A stretch of 64,000 bases of DNA from Thysanoteuthis rhombus (GCA_963457665.1 OY735207.1:32396578-32460577), one strand, 5' to 3'. Positions 11,001-24,240 are shown, numbered from the stretch's first letter. Made by a program: numbers and translations. The notes: generated from the sequence alone by a model not told the origin.

Positions 11001-14000
11001 TTAATTAACAAAATACTGATGCATATTTTGTTCAATAGGGAATTTAATCTATCTGATTTGAACTCAGTATGTATTCATCTTATTTTGGTACCAGTTTAGT
11101 TAGTATTTGAAATGTCACTGTAGTTAGTCTGCTGATTTTTAAAATACCTATATTAATGCTGCCTTCAGAATCACTATATACAATGATGCATACATATCAT
11201 TTAAACAACTGTTTGCCACCTAACCTCTACATAAACCATTCTTTCTCTGTTATGAGGACATTCAATTAACCTGACTCAATCCGATGATTCCTGATTAATG
11301 TAACAATTTGTTTGACATTCCATTTCCTTGGAACATATTGCTGAGCATTTTACTTCTGTCGATAGGGAATGACTCAATTGTTCAGTGTTAGGTGATGTGC
11401 ATGCAACATTAATTCTTCTAGCTTTGCAATTGCTAAACATGCAGTAGAAGAGACACAAGCAGCAATTAGTGTCATGTCACTCTAACCTAGTGATTTCATC
11501 CTCAAACAAGTCAGCTAGCCAGTCAGCTAGCATATGTATCTTTCCTATTTACTTTCACTTTCACAACTCAACTGTAGCAGCCTCTTCCCTCTCTGTTAGA
11601 AACCTTATATTTGAGAAAAAAAATAACAAGTTTTGGACGACAAATCTCTCTTAATTTATTTTTTAATTATACATATTTACCCTTAGTAAAATGTGTCTTA
11701 TATAGTTTTTAGTGATATACAGTAAAAAAAACATCTTATTCAAACTTATAAACTATGAAGTGATCGTTTTATTGTTTTTGTTTTTTTAAACAAAAAATGA
11801 ATTCTGAGCTTGCTGCTACCACTGATGTTATATAATGTACCATCTTGCAAACTGGAAGCATATCTGAATGTAGCTCATCACCATATCAGCAGCAGCAGCA
11901 GGCATTTTATTGATCTATTGCCAACTGCCATTGGTATTGGGAACTGCTTATTAGCTTAGAACAGCATTGCCCATTGCCACAGCTATGTTTCAACAGCATA
12001 TTCATACAACACTGCTCTCCATTGCTCTCTATATCAGAATTACATGGAATTTCAGTGGAGAAGCTTTTGGAGAGAATCTTCTAACATGTATTTCTCTTTT
12101 GGACCATGATAAATGAAAAAAATGGAAATTTTCTCATTGATAATTTTCTTAGTTAAAAGGAGTCCAACTTGAAAAACGTCTACATGAATTAGAATTCTAA
12201 TTTTGTACCTGAAATAGTTTGCTCTAAGTATTCATACTCTTATAACCTGTAATCCTTCTTGGCTTATACTTACTCTCTTGAATTTCTGTTGAATTTTAAT
12301 CTCTTGACATTTTCCTTGGGTTATTCTAATTCATTTTATTACTACAGATTCATTTCCTTTTCCTAAACATTAGTCCTATTTCATAGAGAGGTTATTGAGG
12401 CAGATTTATTTTCTCTGCTTTTGGTTTAAATGCTTGTTTTATGTTTGTTCCTTTTCTAACCATTGCTAACATTCTTTAGTAAAATCTTATTTGTTCACAT
12501 TTTTGGCAATTTAGTCTCAATATTGAATGAAAGAAAGGGCACTCATATTTTTCCTTAACTAATACCATTTGCGTTTTAACTGTTAACTTGCATTAACAAA
12601 AAAATTTTCATTTCCTATTTAAGTAAATAAATTTATGATATTGATGCCTTTTGTAAATCTCATTACATATCCCCATTAAGAAATCCAACTGTAAACAATA
12701 GAATATCTACAATATAAGTAGTTTTTTTTAATACACTAATATGCTTTGTATTATAGTTTTAAAAGCTCTTTCCTGCCTCCCCTGCACCACTACACAAATG
12801 CCGCATATATTATAAAGCTGAAGTGTGTGTTCCATGATCATAATGTTAAAAAAAAAATGTTGGTTAGTAGCTCACTGCTCTATTCAGGTTGTGGAAGAGT
12901 CTTTATGTTTTTGGCTTCTACCAGTTGTTGATTTTAAGCTGCCTCTCTTCTGTAACTTGAAGTACTTCTCACTTAATAGACATTTTTGTCTTCACCAAGA
13001 TATTTCTCTGAGTTCTAAGTAATCACTATCTTTGGTTGTTATTATACTTTAATGTATTCAATATTTCCCTCATGATTGAGAATTTTTACCAAAGTTCAGT
13101 ATTGCAACCAAATAGTTCAACTGCTTCTGAATCGTTTTCACTCTTATCTTATTGCATCCATCTGAATATTCAGGAATATCAGAACTCAATTGCTATGTTT
13201 GTTCCGAATGATCAGTTGGATGTCCAATGATTGATTTGTTCGGCCCATTATTGAAGATTATTCTTTTAAAATATTCAATTATCAAATCAAATAATCATTT
13301 TATCATTCTTTGAAAAGCTTTAAATTCATTACTGTTTGACTATTACATTCAATTTCCTTGCTATTTGTCTAATGTATAGTCCATTTGCAATGTTTCGAGA
13401 TAAGTTTAATCAACAAAAATATCTTTGATTTTGAACGAGTTACTTTTGTCAATCTATATACATTCTTACACAAAAGCAGCTTTATTTCCCTACTAATGAT
13501 TTGATAAAAGCATCATCAGTTAGGGGGCATATATTCTGGGTGTGCGAGGTGTGTGCCGCCCACCCATCACACAATTCATCATAACTTAGTAATATTAAAT
13601 TAATATCTAACTCAATAATATGATCATGAATCATAATGGGAAAACCAATTTATAATGAGTATGTTCTTGCTCTATCATGATATGATTTGGTTGTAATTTG
13701 TTTTCAAATCTAGTAATATATACTCTGAAAAGAATATCAAGTCTGACTGGAAATGTGATTTTTCAAAGTATTTAGGCACCTCTGTGCACTTCTGACTGTA
13801 TGATAGAAATTCACAAAACATGTTAATCTTAATTCAAGAAACTTGAGCCATTTGTAAGAATAATAATTGGAGAAAATTCTGTCATAAAAATTATTCATGT
13901 CTAAAGTATAGAACCAGAGGATTTTGTGTTTGAAAATTTGTTTACATCATGTCATAACTAGACAATGAGACATAATAATTTGCATTACAACATTTTTAGA

Positions 14001-15477
14001 TAAATCACACTAGGATTTTAAATAATGAAATATCTTCCCTCCATAGTTGCTTTAAAACACATATTATTCTGAAGAATGAATTGTAGTCTTTGGGGTTATG
14101 AAAAAAAACATTTGTTTATATACTACTGAATTAAATGAGTAAAATTATCTGGATGGATGGACACTGAATAGATGGAATAACATATCTCCACCTCACCATA
14201 ATACCTCAAGTTCAAAATTTATTTCTTGTTTTTACCATTTATAGAATATTAGAGATTCGGTTTATTTAGACATAACAATTTATATCAGTTGCAAATCATA
14301 TGTATCATGTATGTGAATAGCTTAGAGTTTCTGTTTATTCTATTTTTTTTCATAGAGATTTGGAAACCTAAGGAGGATTGGCTCTTTGAAGGGCCTCTTC
14401 CAACATTTAGCGAAATTCATCGGTAGATATGCAGTAGGTGAACTACTATTCATAAAGCTTCTACCTCACTTTCATTGGGGTTCTGAAGAGCATTTCAAAT
14501 AACTTCCTCCCCCATTAGAGTAGTAGGTTTAGCACACCCTGTCACAATAACCACCATACGCCACTTATATTTGTAATCTTTATAGATATAAAAACCTTGA
14601 AAGCTATCAAAACTTTGATAATACCAGAAACTGTTGATTCTACTCTGATCATAAAGAATATTTATACTAACAGGTGTTGCTTGTATTATTGAGCAACCTT
14701 GCAAATGTTTATCACAACTTTTTAGCATCATTCAGCTGATTGTTTTTGAAAACTAGAGCTTTGGTTGTACCCCCACAATATGACAAGATTAGAAAAAGGT
14801 AACATTGTCTCTTCTTATCAGTTGGACTTCCTGGTACCTTTTGCTTTTATAACCTTTGAATTTTTACTCATTCCTTTTTTTTTTCAAACAACAATTTAAC
14901 CCTACTGTCATTGATTAGAATTTTGTTCTGCAAATGAGTAGCAGTTTCAACTAACAGCAAGTTGTTCGTTTGCATTGAATTTGAGACGAACTCACAAAAT
15001 AAATGTTATTTTAAATGCTATTAAATTTTGTTCTAAATTGGTACTAAAGGAAAAATATTATTATGAGAGCGTGTTTGCACACCAACACATAGTAGTTGCT
15101 TCCTTTCATTAGTATACATCAATGTCTCTATATATTAGTTCATACCTAGTAAGGATTTGAAAATAATCCCAAGTTGAGACTTGAGTCCCTTTTATATTTT
15201 TTTTGCAACTCTGCCAATATTTCAAGTTGATTTCAGTATGACAGTGAATCCTGTCAATTTCAAGCTTTTGATCACAATATAATAAATGAAAATGCAATAT
15301 CCAAATTTTAATTTTTTTATTTGCTAAGCAAGTGAAAATACATTAGTATTTACATGTCCTGAAATTTTGAATCGAAGTATGAAACAGAAATATTTGCTAT
15401 ATAAATTGGTTACTTATATAAAAATTGTACGAGTCTTGTTATTTCAATATTTGTGACAAACTTTTGTTACTTTGCAG
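8073..15477. other. no gene seen; 7.4 kb of AT-rich DNA
   Basis: No exon or protein motif was supported. Small items: an imperfect ~45-base direct repeat at about 9971-10015 and 10441-10483, built on CCACAAT...CCACATTATA; a (CAG)5 run near 11888; and poly-T tracts near 10734 and 10810. Short open frames at 11276-11458, 12746-12931 and 14495-14731 look random. Confidence 0.45.
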
Positions 15478-15550
15478 GTTTTGAAATATAAGCTGATTTC
15501 AAGTTGTAAGTGTTAAGAATCAAGCATAACATTTAAATGCTTTTAAATGC

Positions 15551-15556
15551 AGGTAA
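15551..15556 (+). promoter_or_regulatory. possible recursive splice site (AG|GTAA)
   Basis: The bases AAATGCAG are followed immediately by GTAAGTATT, a strong acceptor and donor joined with no exon between. Such zero-length exons are used for stepwise removal of long introns. The pyrimidine tract upstream is weak, so this is only a candidate. Confidence 0.2.
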
Positions 15557-15654
15557 GTATTTGCTTACGACCAATATTCATTTTTGTTCCACTACAAACA
15601 GAAAAGACTGATTTGGAGCTGTTGCTAACCAAAATTGACAGCTGACTGACAAGG

Positions 15655-15703
15655 TCCTTTTTTTTTTCTTTTCTTTTTTTTTTTTTTTTCTTTTTTCCAA
15701 TAG
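15655..15703 (+). repeat. long polypyrimidine tract ending in CCAATAG
   Basis: More than 40 nearly uninterrupted T/C bases end at AG 15702-15703. It may be a simple T-rich repeat or the acceptor tract of the candidate exon that follows. Confidence 0.6.
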
Positions 15704-15858
15704 TTTAAAAAGATCCTGTCCTCTATATCCACCCTCCCCTTCTGGTTTCGTCATTATCCATTTTCCTTTTGTGCCTGGCCTGGTTACACAAACCCGTAGC
15801 TCTGGACTTGTGTTGAGGTTAGGTCACAAGCTCACGCTTATGGGTCAGTGTCGCTATG
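15704..15858 (+). CDS. candidate exon, 155 bases, G+C-rich island
   Basis: The block lies between a strong polypyrimidine tract plus TAG and the donor GTAAGTG (GT at 15859-15860). Base composition is close to half G+C, well above the neighbouring sequence. Frame 2 stays open across all 51 codons, including SGLVLRLGHKLTLMGQCRY near the end; frames 1 and 3 contain stops. The exon also ends in ATG just before the donor, so it could be a leader exon with its start codon at the junction. The peptide has no domain that I recognise. Sequence up to about 16080 stays less AT-rich than background. A G+C-richer unknown repeat is the main alternative. Confidence 0.3.
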
Positions 15859-16389
15859 GTAAGTGAAAAGTTAGTAGTTACATTGTGTATTACATCTTCT
15901 GTGTCCTTGCCAATGACCACTTGGTGGCAGCTGGTGCTACTAGTTGATTCCGGATTGCAGTAAATGTACTACTGGATGAGCACTATAAGGAAAGTATAAG
16001 ACGAAACAAACTCCTTCCTACCCTGGCCCCACCACCCAAAGGATCACTAAGAAATTTCACTGAGAAAGGATAAAGATTCAAAGAGGAAAAAAAAGAAAGC
16101 AGCACACATTATCTCACGACTACACACTTTGCAGATTATCTTTCTCTTCACTCCTTTCAACTAATATCTTACTTTCCTTGTTACCATTGTGAGCAAACTT
16201 AACAATGACTGTTTTATTGTTTGAAAATCTTAATCTGTCAAACTGCCTGCATGTTTTCCTATCTATCTCCTTCTAGTATGTTTTCCCTATAGATAGAGAT
16301 ATACATATAGACCTCTATTTATCTATTTTATATATGCATAATCATTCTCTCTCCTATCACTCTCTGTATATTTATTTATATGTATATTC

Positions 16390-16394
<5 letters not shown>

Positions 16395-16423
<29 letters not shown>
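16395..16423. repeat. (TA)n microsatellite
   Basis: About 14 uninterrupted TA units, directly left of the first copy of the ~300 bp repeat. Confidence 0.95.
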
Positions 16424-16424
<1 letters not shown>

Positions 16425-16426
<2 letters not shown>

Positions 16427-16729
16427 TAATAATCATTAATAGTTGTGTCATCCACAGTCAGCTGTTTTGTTGTATCACAACTCTTCAGTGTGGCTATAGA
16501 CTATCCAATATCCCTTGATGTAGGGTCAAAACCCTCTCTTCAGACCCAGAGGTAGATGTTTTACCCTTGCCTTATGTAGAACTGAACGGTTAGTAGGACT
16601 GAATTAAGCTATATATTTACTAATGCATAATTCTCCATCTACCAAAGTGCTCTATTCCAGAGTTGGAAGAGCATTGCATAGAAGCTTAAAGTAGACGAGT
16701 GCCCTACCTAAGAGTGCTAAACCCTAAAG

Positions 16730-16733
<4 letters not shown>
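16425..16733 (+). repeat. ~300 bp dispersed repeat, copy 1
   Basis: The copy starts near AATAATCATTAATAGTTGTG and shares GTGTCATCCACAG, AACTCTTCAGTGTGGCTATA and TCAGACCCAGAGG, in the same order, with copy 2 at 16835-17160. The two copies are in the same orientation with scattered substitutions and small indels. Both sides are bordered by (TA)n. No open frame is conserved between the copies, so this is a non-coding repeat of unknown class. A word close to a pol III B box (GAGTTGGAAGAG, or GAGTTCGAAGAG in copy 2) is present, but no convincing A box was found. Confidence 0.75.

Positions 16734-16780
<47 letters not shown>
16734..16780. repeat. (TA)n microsatellite between repeat copies
   Basis: TA units with one CATA interruption. 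A second TA tract follows after a TATG-rich spacer. Confidence 0.95.
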
Positions 16781-16781
<1 letters not shown>

Positions 16782-16799
16782 CCATGTATACATATGTTC

Positions 16800-16804
<5 letters not shown>

Positions 16805-16834
<30 letters not shown>
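16805..16834. repeat. (TA)n microsatellite
   Basis: About 15 TA units immediately left of repeat copy 2. Confidence 0.95.
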
Positions 16835-16837
<3 letters not shown>

Positions 16838-17160
16838 ATAATTGATAATCGTGTCATCCACAGACAGCTGTTTTGTTGCATTACAACTCTTCAGTGTGGC
16901 TATAAACTATCTAATATCTCATCCAGTTCCATGAGGTAGGATCAAAACCTTTGTTTCAGACCCAGAGGCTGGCATTTTACCTTTGCCCTACACAGAATTG
17001 GATGGTCAGTAGGACCGAATCTAAGCAATGTATCTACTTTATGCACAATTCCCTATCCACCAGAGAGCTCCATTCCAGAGTTCGAAGAGTATTGCTATAT
17101 AGCTTATAATGAACGAGTTGCCCTACTTAAAAAGAATGCTGAACTCCGAAGAAGGGAGCA
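16835..17160 (+). repeat. ~300 bp dispersed repeat, copy 2
   Basis: Same order of blocks as copy 1, with extra bases in the middle (TCATCCAGTTCCATGAGG). It ends near CGAAGAAGGGAGC, followed by a TATG/TGTG-rich tail. Because each copy is bordered by TA repeats, either the family carries a TA tail or it inserts into TA tracts. Confidence 0.75.
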
Positions 17161-20100
17161 TATGTATTCATGTATATATGTGTGTGAATATATATATAAT
17201 CTCTTGATTAAATACATAAATTTTGTCTATGAATCTAATTTGAAAATTTTCCAATTACGTAATTTCTCATTTATTCTCCAGAATTTATTTTTCTTTTTTA
17301 TATTTGTTTTATTGTTAAGATTGAAATTTTGTGTTACATGAACTGGGACATTTTATATAATTTCTTTCATTATTCTCTTTGCATTCTCAACTTGATATTT
17401 GCAAAGAACATTTACTTCATTAAATCTATGCCAACCACCATAATGATATGCTACTAATATAGTCATTTTGAAATAGCAAATTATGTACGCATAATTCCAA
17501 ATAACTTTTATTCTTCTTAATTTATAACTTTTGTTCAAAATATGAGTAAAATCTATTTATAAATTATATGAAAAGTATATAAACTACATTTGTGTACATA
17601 CACACATATAACAAGCTACATATATACAATTCATACTATTCATTTCTGAATTTGAATCTTTATTTAAAAAAATATTTGTCTTTTTCATTAGATGTAAGTG
17701 AATGTGTGATAAACTATATATATAGACCTATGTAAACATTTGTATACTAGCATTATTTGGAAAAAATTGAAATTAATTTCAAAGTAAATATTATCAAGTT
17801 CCCACTATCATTTGGTTTTTGTTCTGGAATTTTCATTCAATGATTTCTTTTTACATAAGTTACTGTTTCTTAACTGCTCTGCTGTTATTAGTGCTGTCTA
17901 TTTGACACTGAAGACCTGATTCTCACCATGTCCCACCACCAGATGGAGTTTACCTTCTTTTTTTTTTTGCTTTCTTTTTCTTTACATTTTCTTTGAAAAA
18001 TAAATTAAAAAATGTCAGCTGCCCTTTTTTCTTTGTCCCCATCCTTGCATTCATGTGAAATACTGAGCTGAGAAACGAGAAGAAAGGTTTATGACCCCAG
18101 ACTGAGGTAGTAGGTTGTATAGTTAAGAAATACACCATTTCAAGGAGAACTGTACAACCTTCTAGCTTTCCCTGGGGCATGAATGAGCAACACTTACACA
18201 TGCACGTTTGTTCTGGCGTCTCCTCAACATCGCTGGACTCATCAATGTTCAGCCACCTTCCTCATCTTTTATTACTAGTATTATTATTATCATTATTATT
18301 TATTCTTCTTATTATTATTATTGTTATATAACCTTGCACAGCCTTTTTGAAATGCTGGCAGCTCTTCTCACTGTATTGACTTGAAAGAGAAAAGTTGATT
18401 CTTCCCAATGAGCTTGATCTTGTTGGGGGCTTGGTGGAGGATCTGTTGATATTTCTTTGAAAAATGGCCGGCTGCTGCTGCTGCTGCTACTCTTTGTTTG
18501 CTTCTTGTTATATTTTTCTAATTGTTTGACTTTCATAAAAATTCTTAAAAAGTGGATTCACAATGACTTTACGATGAAACCTTTTGTTTTTAAATCAGGG
18601 TATGGAGTACAATGATTGCTTAACTTACTTTAATTAGTATTTTCTAAATTTGTTTCACTTGCAGGATTTAATGTTTTGAAAGCAAAAAATATAATGACAG
18701 TGATGAACAAACACTAATGATTTATGTTTTTATTGATTTATTCTTTTATCTTTTTAGTAAATTTGTTAGGAATTATGAATAAAACAATATCTGCAACAAT
18801 TAAATGTGTGTAATAATGATAGGAAATTTAATATTTCAAATGAATGTTGCTTTTGTCATTTTATTCTTGCTCTTTGTCAAAGTGATGTTCTTTTTTGTTT
18901 TTTGCTTTTGTTTTTGTGATCTGACAATTAGATATTAGTTATATCAGATATTTGGCTGGCTCTGAATGATAAGATCTATCTTTGCAAAAAGAAGTAAAGA
19001 GAATACTAACTACGGACCTCCATGTTTACTTTTTGCTCACCATTAAATAGTTTTTTTTAATATGATAAAAACTTGTAACCTGAAACACTGGTCACGTAGG
19101 AGTTGCTCTCCTAGTATTTTTCTCATTGTAAAAAGTTATTTCACTCAGAACCCAACACTGCATCTGGGGGAGCAGCCAGTGCATTCACGTTGCTTGACTA
19201 AAAATATGGCACTGCCATTTTACAAAAGACAAAAACCTCTTGATTTTTAGCTTAGTTGAACTTTCTGCTTTCTGTTGCTTGTCTTCATGGAAAAAATTGA
19301 AACCCAGCAGCAGCAGCAGCAGCATTGTTTGAATCATTTTTGGTGCTGCCTCACTTGTTATTAATAAAGTTGTTCAGTTTGCTGTGGTGAACTTGTGATA
19401 TTGATTTGCCATTATTACTTTTGATATAATTTGGCGTGGATTTTCCTCTATATACAAGAACATTCATTTTCCTTTCAATTTTATAAACCCAAAGTAAATG
19501 TTAATTCACTTAATCAAAAATTGTAAATTTGGTCATTTGAGGAAAAATTCTGTTTAAACATTTTTTCTCATCTTTTCAAAATGCTTTTTAACATTTCCAC
19601 AATATTACCTTTAAACATGCCGACATTTTTGAGCAAATCTTTGTTTTTTATGAAAAAATTTATTGGGCCTACTTGTTTTTAGTTTAGCAAATGTTTCTAT
19701 ATACATAGATTCCACACTGAATTATTAATTCTTTTAGAGTACATTAATTATCCTCCTAATGAGTAAAATTACCTTGGGTGAATTGAAGTATAACTGTTTT
19801 TACTTGTTTTATATGTATCTGGATATAACCATATACATTCTCAATTGATTATTATGGCAAGTACTTTTTGCTCTTTTCTCATTTTCCCATTATTTGGAGT
19901 TTTTGCTATTCAGCTACTCAAACTAGTTGTTAGTCTTTTACAGTGGTCAAAATGATACTCTGTCCAGATGATTCCTGATGCTTACAGCTTCAAGCTTTCC
20001 TTTTAAAGCTTTATAGCCATCACATGGCCCATCATCAACATAGATCAGCTGATGTCAGTATCTGCCCTAACAAGATGTTTATTTTTTTAATAGTAAGTAT

Positions 20101-20734
20101 ATATATCTTATTATATAAAAAAACATTGTCATCAAATTTGTTTGTGCAGATGTCTGTTTTCTGTCACATTAAACCAAACTGATGTATAAAATTAAGAGAA
20201 ACTGTCATGATCCATACAGGTGAGCTAATGCTACAGATATAAGCAAAGTTGAAATTTTGGCCTGAAGTGTTGTCTGTCAGAGTTGGTAGGGGAAAATTAC
20301 ATGAAAATAGCTGAGTCATTAGACAGACAGCCTACTTTTTTTTTTTAATAAAAAAAAACGAAAATTTATCGCTTGAATCGTAGATCACTTTGACTTGGGG
20401 GGGAAACATACAATGGGTTACAATTACAAAATGTGACAAAATAGTAATTCAATATTTAATCTCATTAATTTGATATTTATTACTGCATTTACACAAATAG
20501 CATAAGATTTAAAAAATAAAGCTACCTCCACTTTTTGTGGCTAAAAATCAGTAATATATGTTATCCTCTTACATCAGGTTGATGCAGAGAAAATCGCGTT
20601 ATTTCACCATTAACTTTAAAGCAGTATGTCTTAGCTTAGAATAGAAGTTATTAATCGAGATAAGAATCCACTCATTTTGCCAACTAAAAACAAATTCATT
20701 TATCCCAGAAGCATTGGATTCTGGGGTCCTGGAA
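17161..20734. other. no supported gene; one weak minus-strand frame
   Basis: Mostly AT-rich, with ATT/ATC-type trinucleotide runs near 18270-18325 and CAG/CTG runs at about 18473-18488 and 19306-19322. A minus-strand open frame at 18324-18536 encodes a poly-serine run followed by RPFFKEISTDPPPSPQQD. It has a protein-like composition but no good splice sites around it, so it is not called as a gene. A minus-strand GTAAGTG near 18190-18196 lies beside a small richer patch but has no matching acceptor. Confidence 0.4.
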
Positions 20735-21600
20735 CTAATGAATTCTTCGGATATCTTGAGCTGCTGCCTGGTTGTTGAAGACTTTCACTTGTAGGGAATG
20801 GTTGAAATGCTTGAAAAAGTGGTAGTCAGTTGGATAGTGGTCTGGTGAGTAAGCTTGGTGAGAGGGTTTTGAAGCCTAGTTCTCTCAATTTCTGTAGGGT
20901 TATTCTTGTGACATGAGGTCAGGTGTTCTCATGGAGAAGATGAGTAGGTCCTTTTGATCAATATTGGATGTACACATTGCAGTTCTTGGTGCATTTTGTT
21001 GATTTCCTGGCAATACATTTCGCTGTGTTAGTTTCACCCGGATTCAAGAAGTTCTAGAAGATGATTCCACTTGCCAACCAACAAACAGTGACCATAATCT
21101 CCTTTTGATGCAGATTTGTTTTGAGGAAGTGTTTAACCTCAGTCCAGCCACTGCATGGAATGCTATCAATTTTGATTTCAAGAAATGGATTGTTTTTGTT
21201 ACTCCAAAGAAGTGTAGCACAGACCTCATAACAGACAGGAAATTTTTTCATTTAGCTCGTGCAGAACCTATTTGTCCAGTTTTTTTGCTTTTCCAATTCG
21301 GTGCAAATGTCAAACAACTGGTGAATGGTCAATGTTTAGTTCCTCTGTAACCTCTCAGGTTGTTTTGTATTGGTCTTCCTTAATAATCTACTTCAATTGG
21401 ATGTTGTCAATCACAGAAGGACATCCACAACCTTCCTCTTATTCAAGGCTCTTGTCTCCATTTCAAAATTTTTGGAACCAATGATAAGCTGTATATTCAT
21501 TAACAGCCCCCCTGGCTGAATACTTGGTTGATATTGATAGCAGTTTCCAATGCTTTGCTTCCCATTTTGGACTCAACAATTTTGCTTGAATTTGCTTCTT
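20735..21600 (-). pseudogene. mariner transposase relic (Hsmar1/SETMAR-like group)
   Basis: Minus-strand remains of a mariner transposase, the DDD-type enzyme that moves mariner elements at TA sites. In order, from high to low coordinates: ALETAININQVFSQG (N-terminal helix-turn-helix region), then pieces like WFQKF, NGDKSLE and GCGCPSVIDN. After these come EVTEELNIDHSPVV, HRIGKAKKLDK, HQKEIMVTVCWLASG, FLNPGET and RPLSN/TDYHFFKHFNH, ending near 20735. Frameshifts and stops interrupt nearly every block. The stretch that should carry the first catalytic aspartate (usually CDEKWILY) is deleted between NNPFLEI and HFLKTNLHQKE. The TDYHFF block is the region of the third catalytic residue. Inverted repeats were not located. 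The source is an old, dead insertion. Confidence 0.85.
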
Positions 21601-23872
21601 TTTTTTTTTTTTTTTGTCTTTGATTTGACAGCCTTATATAAACCAGAATAAATAGTGAATTTCACATTCTATATCATAGTTGAATGATAGTTTATTCCAA
21701 GATAAGCATCTAAGATTAAAATAACAAAAACTGCAATTATTCTTGTGACAACGTAATATAATGTGACCCTCGAGAACAGCCATAGTTATTTATATTGCTC
21801 AGTAACTTTTGGTTTGAATTTATATAATTTTCTGTATAATAAAGATCCAATTCTATATATTTGTTGGTTTGTTACCATAATACAGCAAAAATCATTTCTT
21901 TTACACTCGAGTATAAGTTGTATTGTAAAATGCTACCCCAAATTTTCAACTCTGATTTTACATATTAAATTTCTTGCATTATACACGGGTAAATACAGTA
22001 ATTTGATTAATTTTATTAATTCAATATTCATGATTATTCACTTATATAATCAAACTAGCACAGTACCTGTCTAAAATGATGGGACCTGTCATTTTATATG
22101 ATATATATACACAAACACAACTCTTAAATTTTTTACTTAAGTAATTATAATGAAAACTTTCCAGCATAGATATTTAGTATTATTCTATTCTGCACTTCTT
22201 GATAGCAAACTATTTTCCTTTCATAAGAATATCCCATTGTGCTGAGTGGGAAAAAAAATGATGTCATTTACATATTATCAGTCATTAATTTTAATTCATT
22301 AATCAAACCCTAAAAAATAGTCTAATTGTCATGAAAGCAGGTAAAAAAAATTCCATTTCATGGTTAAGTTAGTTTTAAAATTTCATGTAAAATCTACATA
22401 AATATTTGAAACCAACTTATTAAAAGCGCAAGAACAACTCTGTCATAATCTAAAAATACATTTCGTCTTTAGTTAAACATTCTACAATGACTGGCATTGC
22501 ACAATGATCAGCAAGCTAATCTTGCTGCTTCTCTCAATTGTAGTGAGTAGTATTTACAAAAAGACTTTAAAAAGTTGGTTGATTAGTTTTTTTGTTTTTT
22601 TTTAATCCAATTCAGAAATTATCAGCTATGAACTCCTCATATTATTTAAAAATTTGAAATATAGATGTATTTGGTTCATATTTGATTATTCTCTGTAAAT
22701 TATTGTTCCATGTTTCAGTTTATAAGGATTCTTCTTATACTGTAAACCCTCTTACTAACAGATTAATAAGGGGCGCCCGTGACTGTTAATGCCAATTGTC
22801 TGGTATTACTAAATTATGTATTAGAAAAAAAATCTCAAAAACATAAAAATAGCACAAATGCATACATTACTTTATTTTCTCTTTGTTCTTGATATTCATG
22901 CACTAAGCAATCATAAATAAGGGAAATAAGACTAATCTTATTTACTGATAATGCCGCACATTTCATAATAATACCAGTACCACCATTCTGTTTTTGAAGC
23001 AATTGTCAATCATAATGTAAGAAAGCACAACAAATCCATTTGCTATAAAGAGAGCGTATTTGTGATTCAATGCCTTCACTGAGAGTGTAAATAAAGGAAG
23101 TGGAGCAAGATGAAAAATGAAAAAGTGCCATGTCTGCTGCCTATCACTCACTTCAAGCACTAATGGACAAGATCAACACTCTGGGTTGCCAGATATGACC
23201 TTCTGTTCATTGATAGTCCTGTTTATCTGATAAGAATCCAAAATTGTCTGAATTGTCCGATTTTAAGACTCCACATAAATTCAGATTGATATTTCCAAAA
23301 CCAAAACGAACCATCCTCCTGAAATCTATAATTTAGGTTTATCATTTAATTACCAATTTTTGTTTTTTTGCAAAATTGAAAGACAGGTCAATTCATTCAA
23401 ATCTTATTGCTGGAGTACATTTGGATCAATATAGCAAGAATTTTCCTGGAAAATGCCTTCATCATTTAAGTTTCAAAAAATAATTGTTGCACTTACTATT
23501 TACTATCAAAAAGATTTTTATTCCTTTTTTTTTCTCTCCCAAAACCAAATATTTTGTGAACAAAAGTTTCCGATCATGACTGAAGAAGAGTAAGATTAGC
23601 TGTTAATAAATCTTGAGTCCAGATGCATGGATTCATGGAACAATGTGATATTATCATCAGCCAACATATAGTCTCCTCTTTGGATTTACAATACCATGTC
23701 ATACACGCATGCACACTCAACTTGTTCAACTTCCCCATTAGAAATTGCTTTTTCTCAAAAAATGAATTTCTGGAAGAAATGAAGGTCAGATTAAGTCAAA
23801 GCTGTTCATACTACTTCACTACATTCAAAAAATATTTTTTCATAATTTTACATACATTGGCTTGAAAGAATC

Positions 23873-23875
<3 letters not shown>
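21601..23875. other. no gene seen
   Basis: A poly-T run near 21598-21615 sits at the mariner edge. The 103-codon frame at 21763-22074 is AT-driven and has no domain. Near 22741 the text CTGTAAACCCTCTTACTAAC resembles one end of a Tigger-type element, but no partner end was found. The rest is plain AT-rich DNA. Confidence 0.4.

Positions 23876-23922
<47 letters not shown>
23876..23922. repeat. (TA)n microsatellite
   Basis: About 23 uninterrupted TA units. Confidence 0.97.
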
Positions 23923-23924
<2 letters not shown>

Positions 23925-24240
23925 ATCTGTCCGTCTGATTCTTGGGAAACTAAACTGGCAAACCTGCTTGCACTTTTGAACATTCATTTCTGTGGCAGAG
24001 AAAATATAAGCAATGGACTGATTTTGCCTGATATTTCTGAAATCAGGTGATAAGAGGTCCATTCATAAGAGAGTTTACAGTAGTTGCTTTATCACTGAAT
24101 TTTTCTACTTTCTTTCTCTAATTTAAGAGAATTGGCCAACACAAATATTCTGGTTTTCAACTAGTCATACCTTATTACTTTTCTGATTATTTCAAAAGAA
24201 GGGGCAAATTTGAATATTGCCTATAGTGTAGGCTGATCTG

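Noticed and set aside
15478-15505. 28-base microexon between TTTGCAG and GTAAGTG
   Set aside because: Splice words are present and one frame is open, but 28 bases are too few to separate it from chance.
18324-18536. Minus-strand frame with poly-serine and a PPPSPQQD stretch
   Set aside because: Protein-like composition, but the serine run is a CTG repeat on the plus strand and no acceptor/donor pair flanks it.
21763-22074. 103-codon plus-strand open frame
   Set aside because: Composition is driven by AT richness, with no domain, no splice sites and no similarity to anything recognised.
22741-22800. End of a Tigger-like element (CTGTAAACCCTCTTACTAAC)
   Set aside because: No matching inverted end was found within the next 2 kb.
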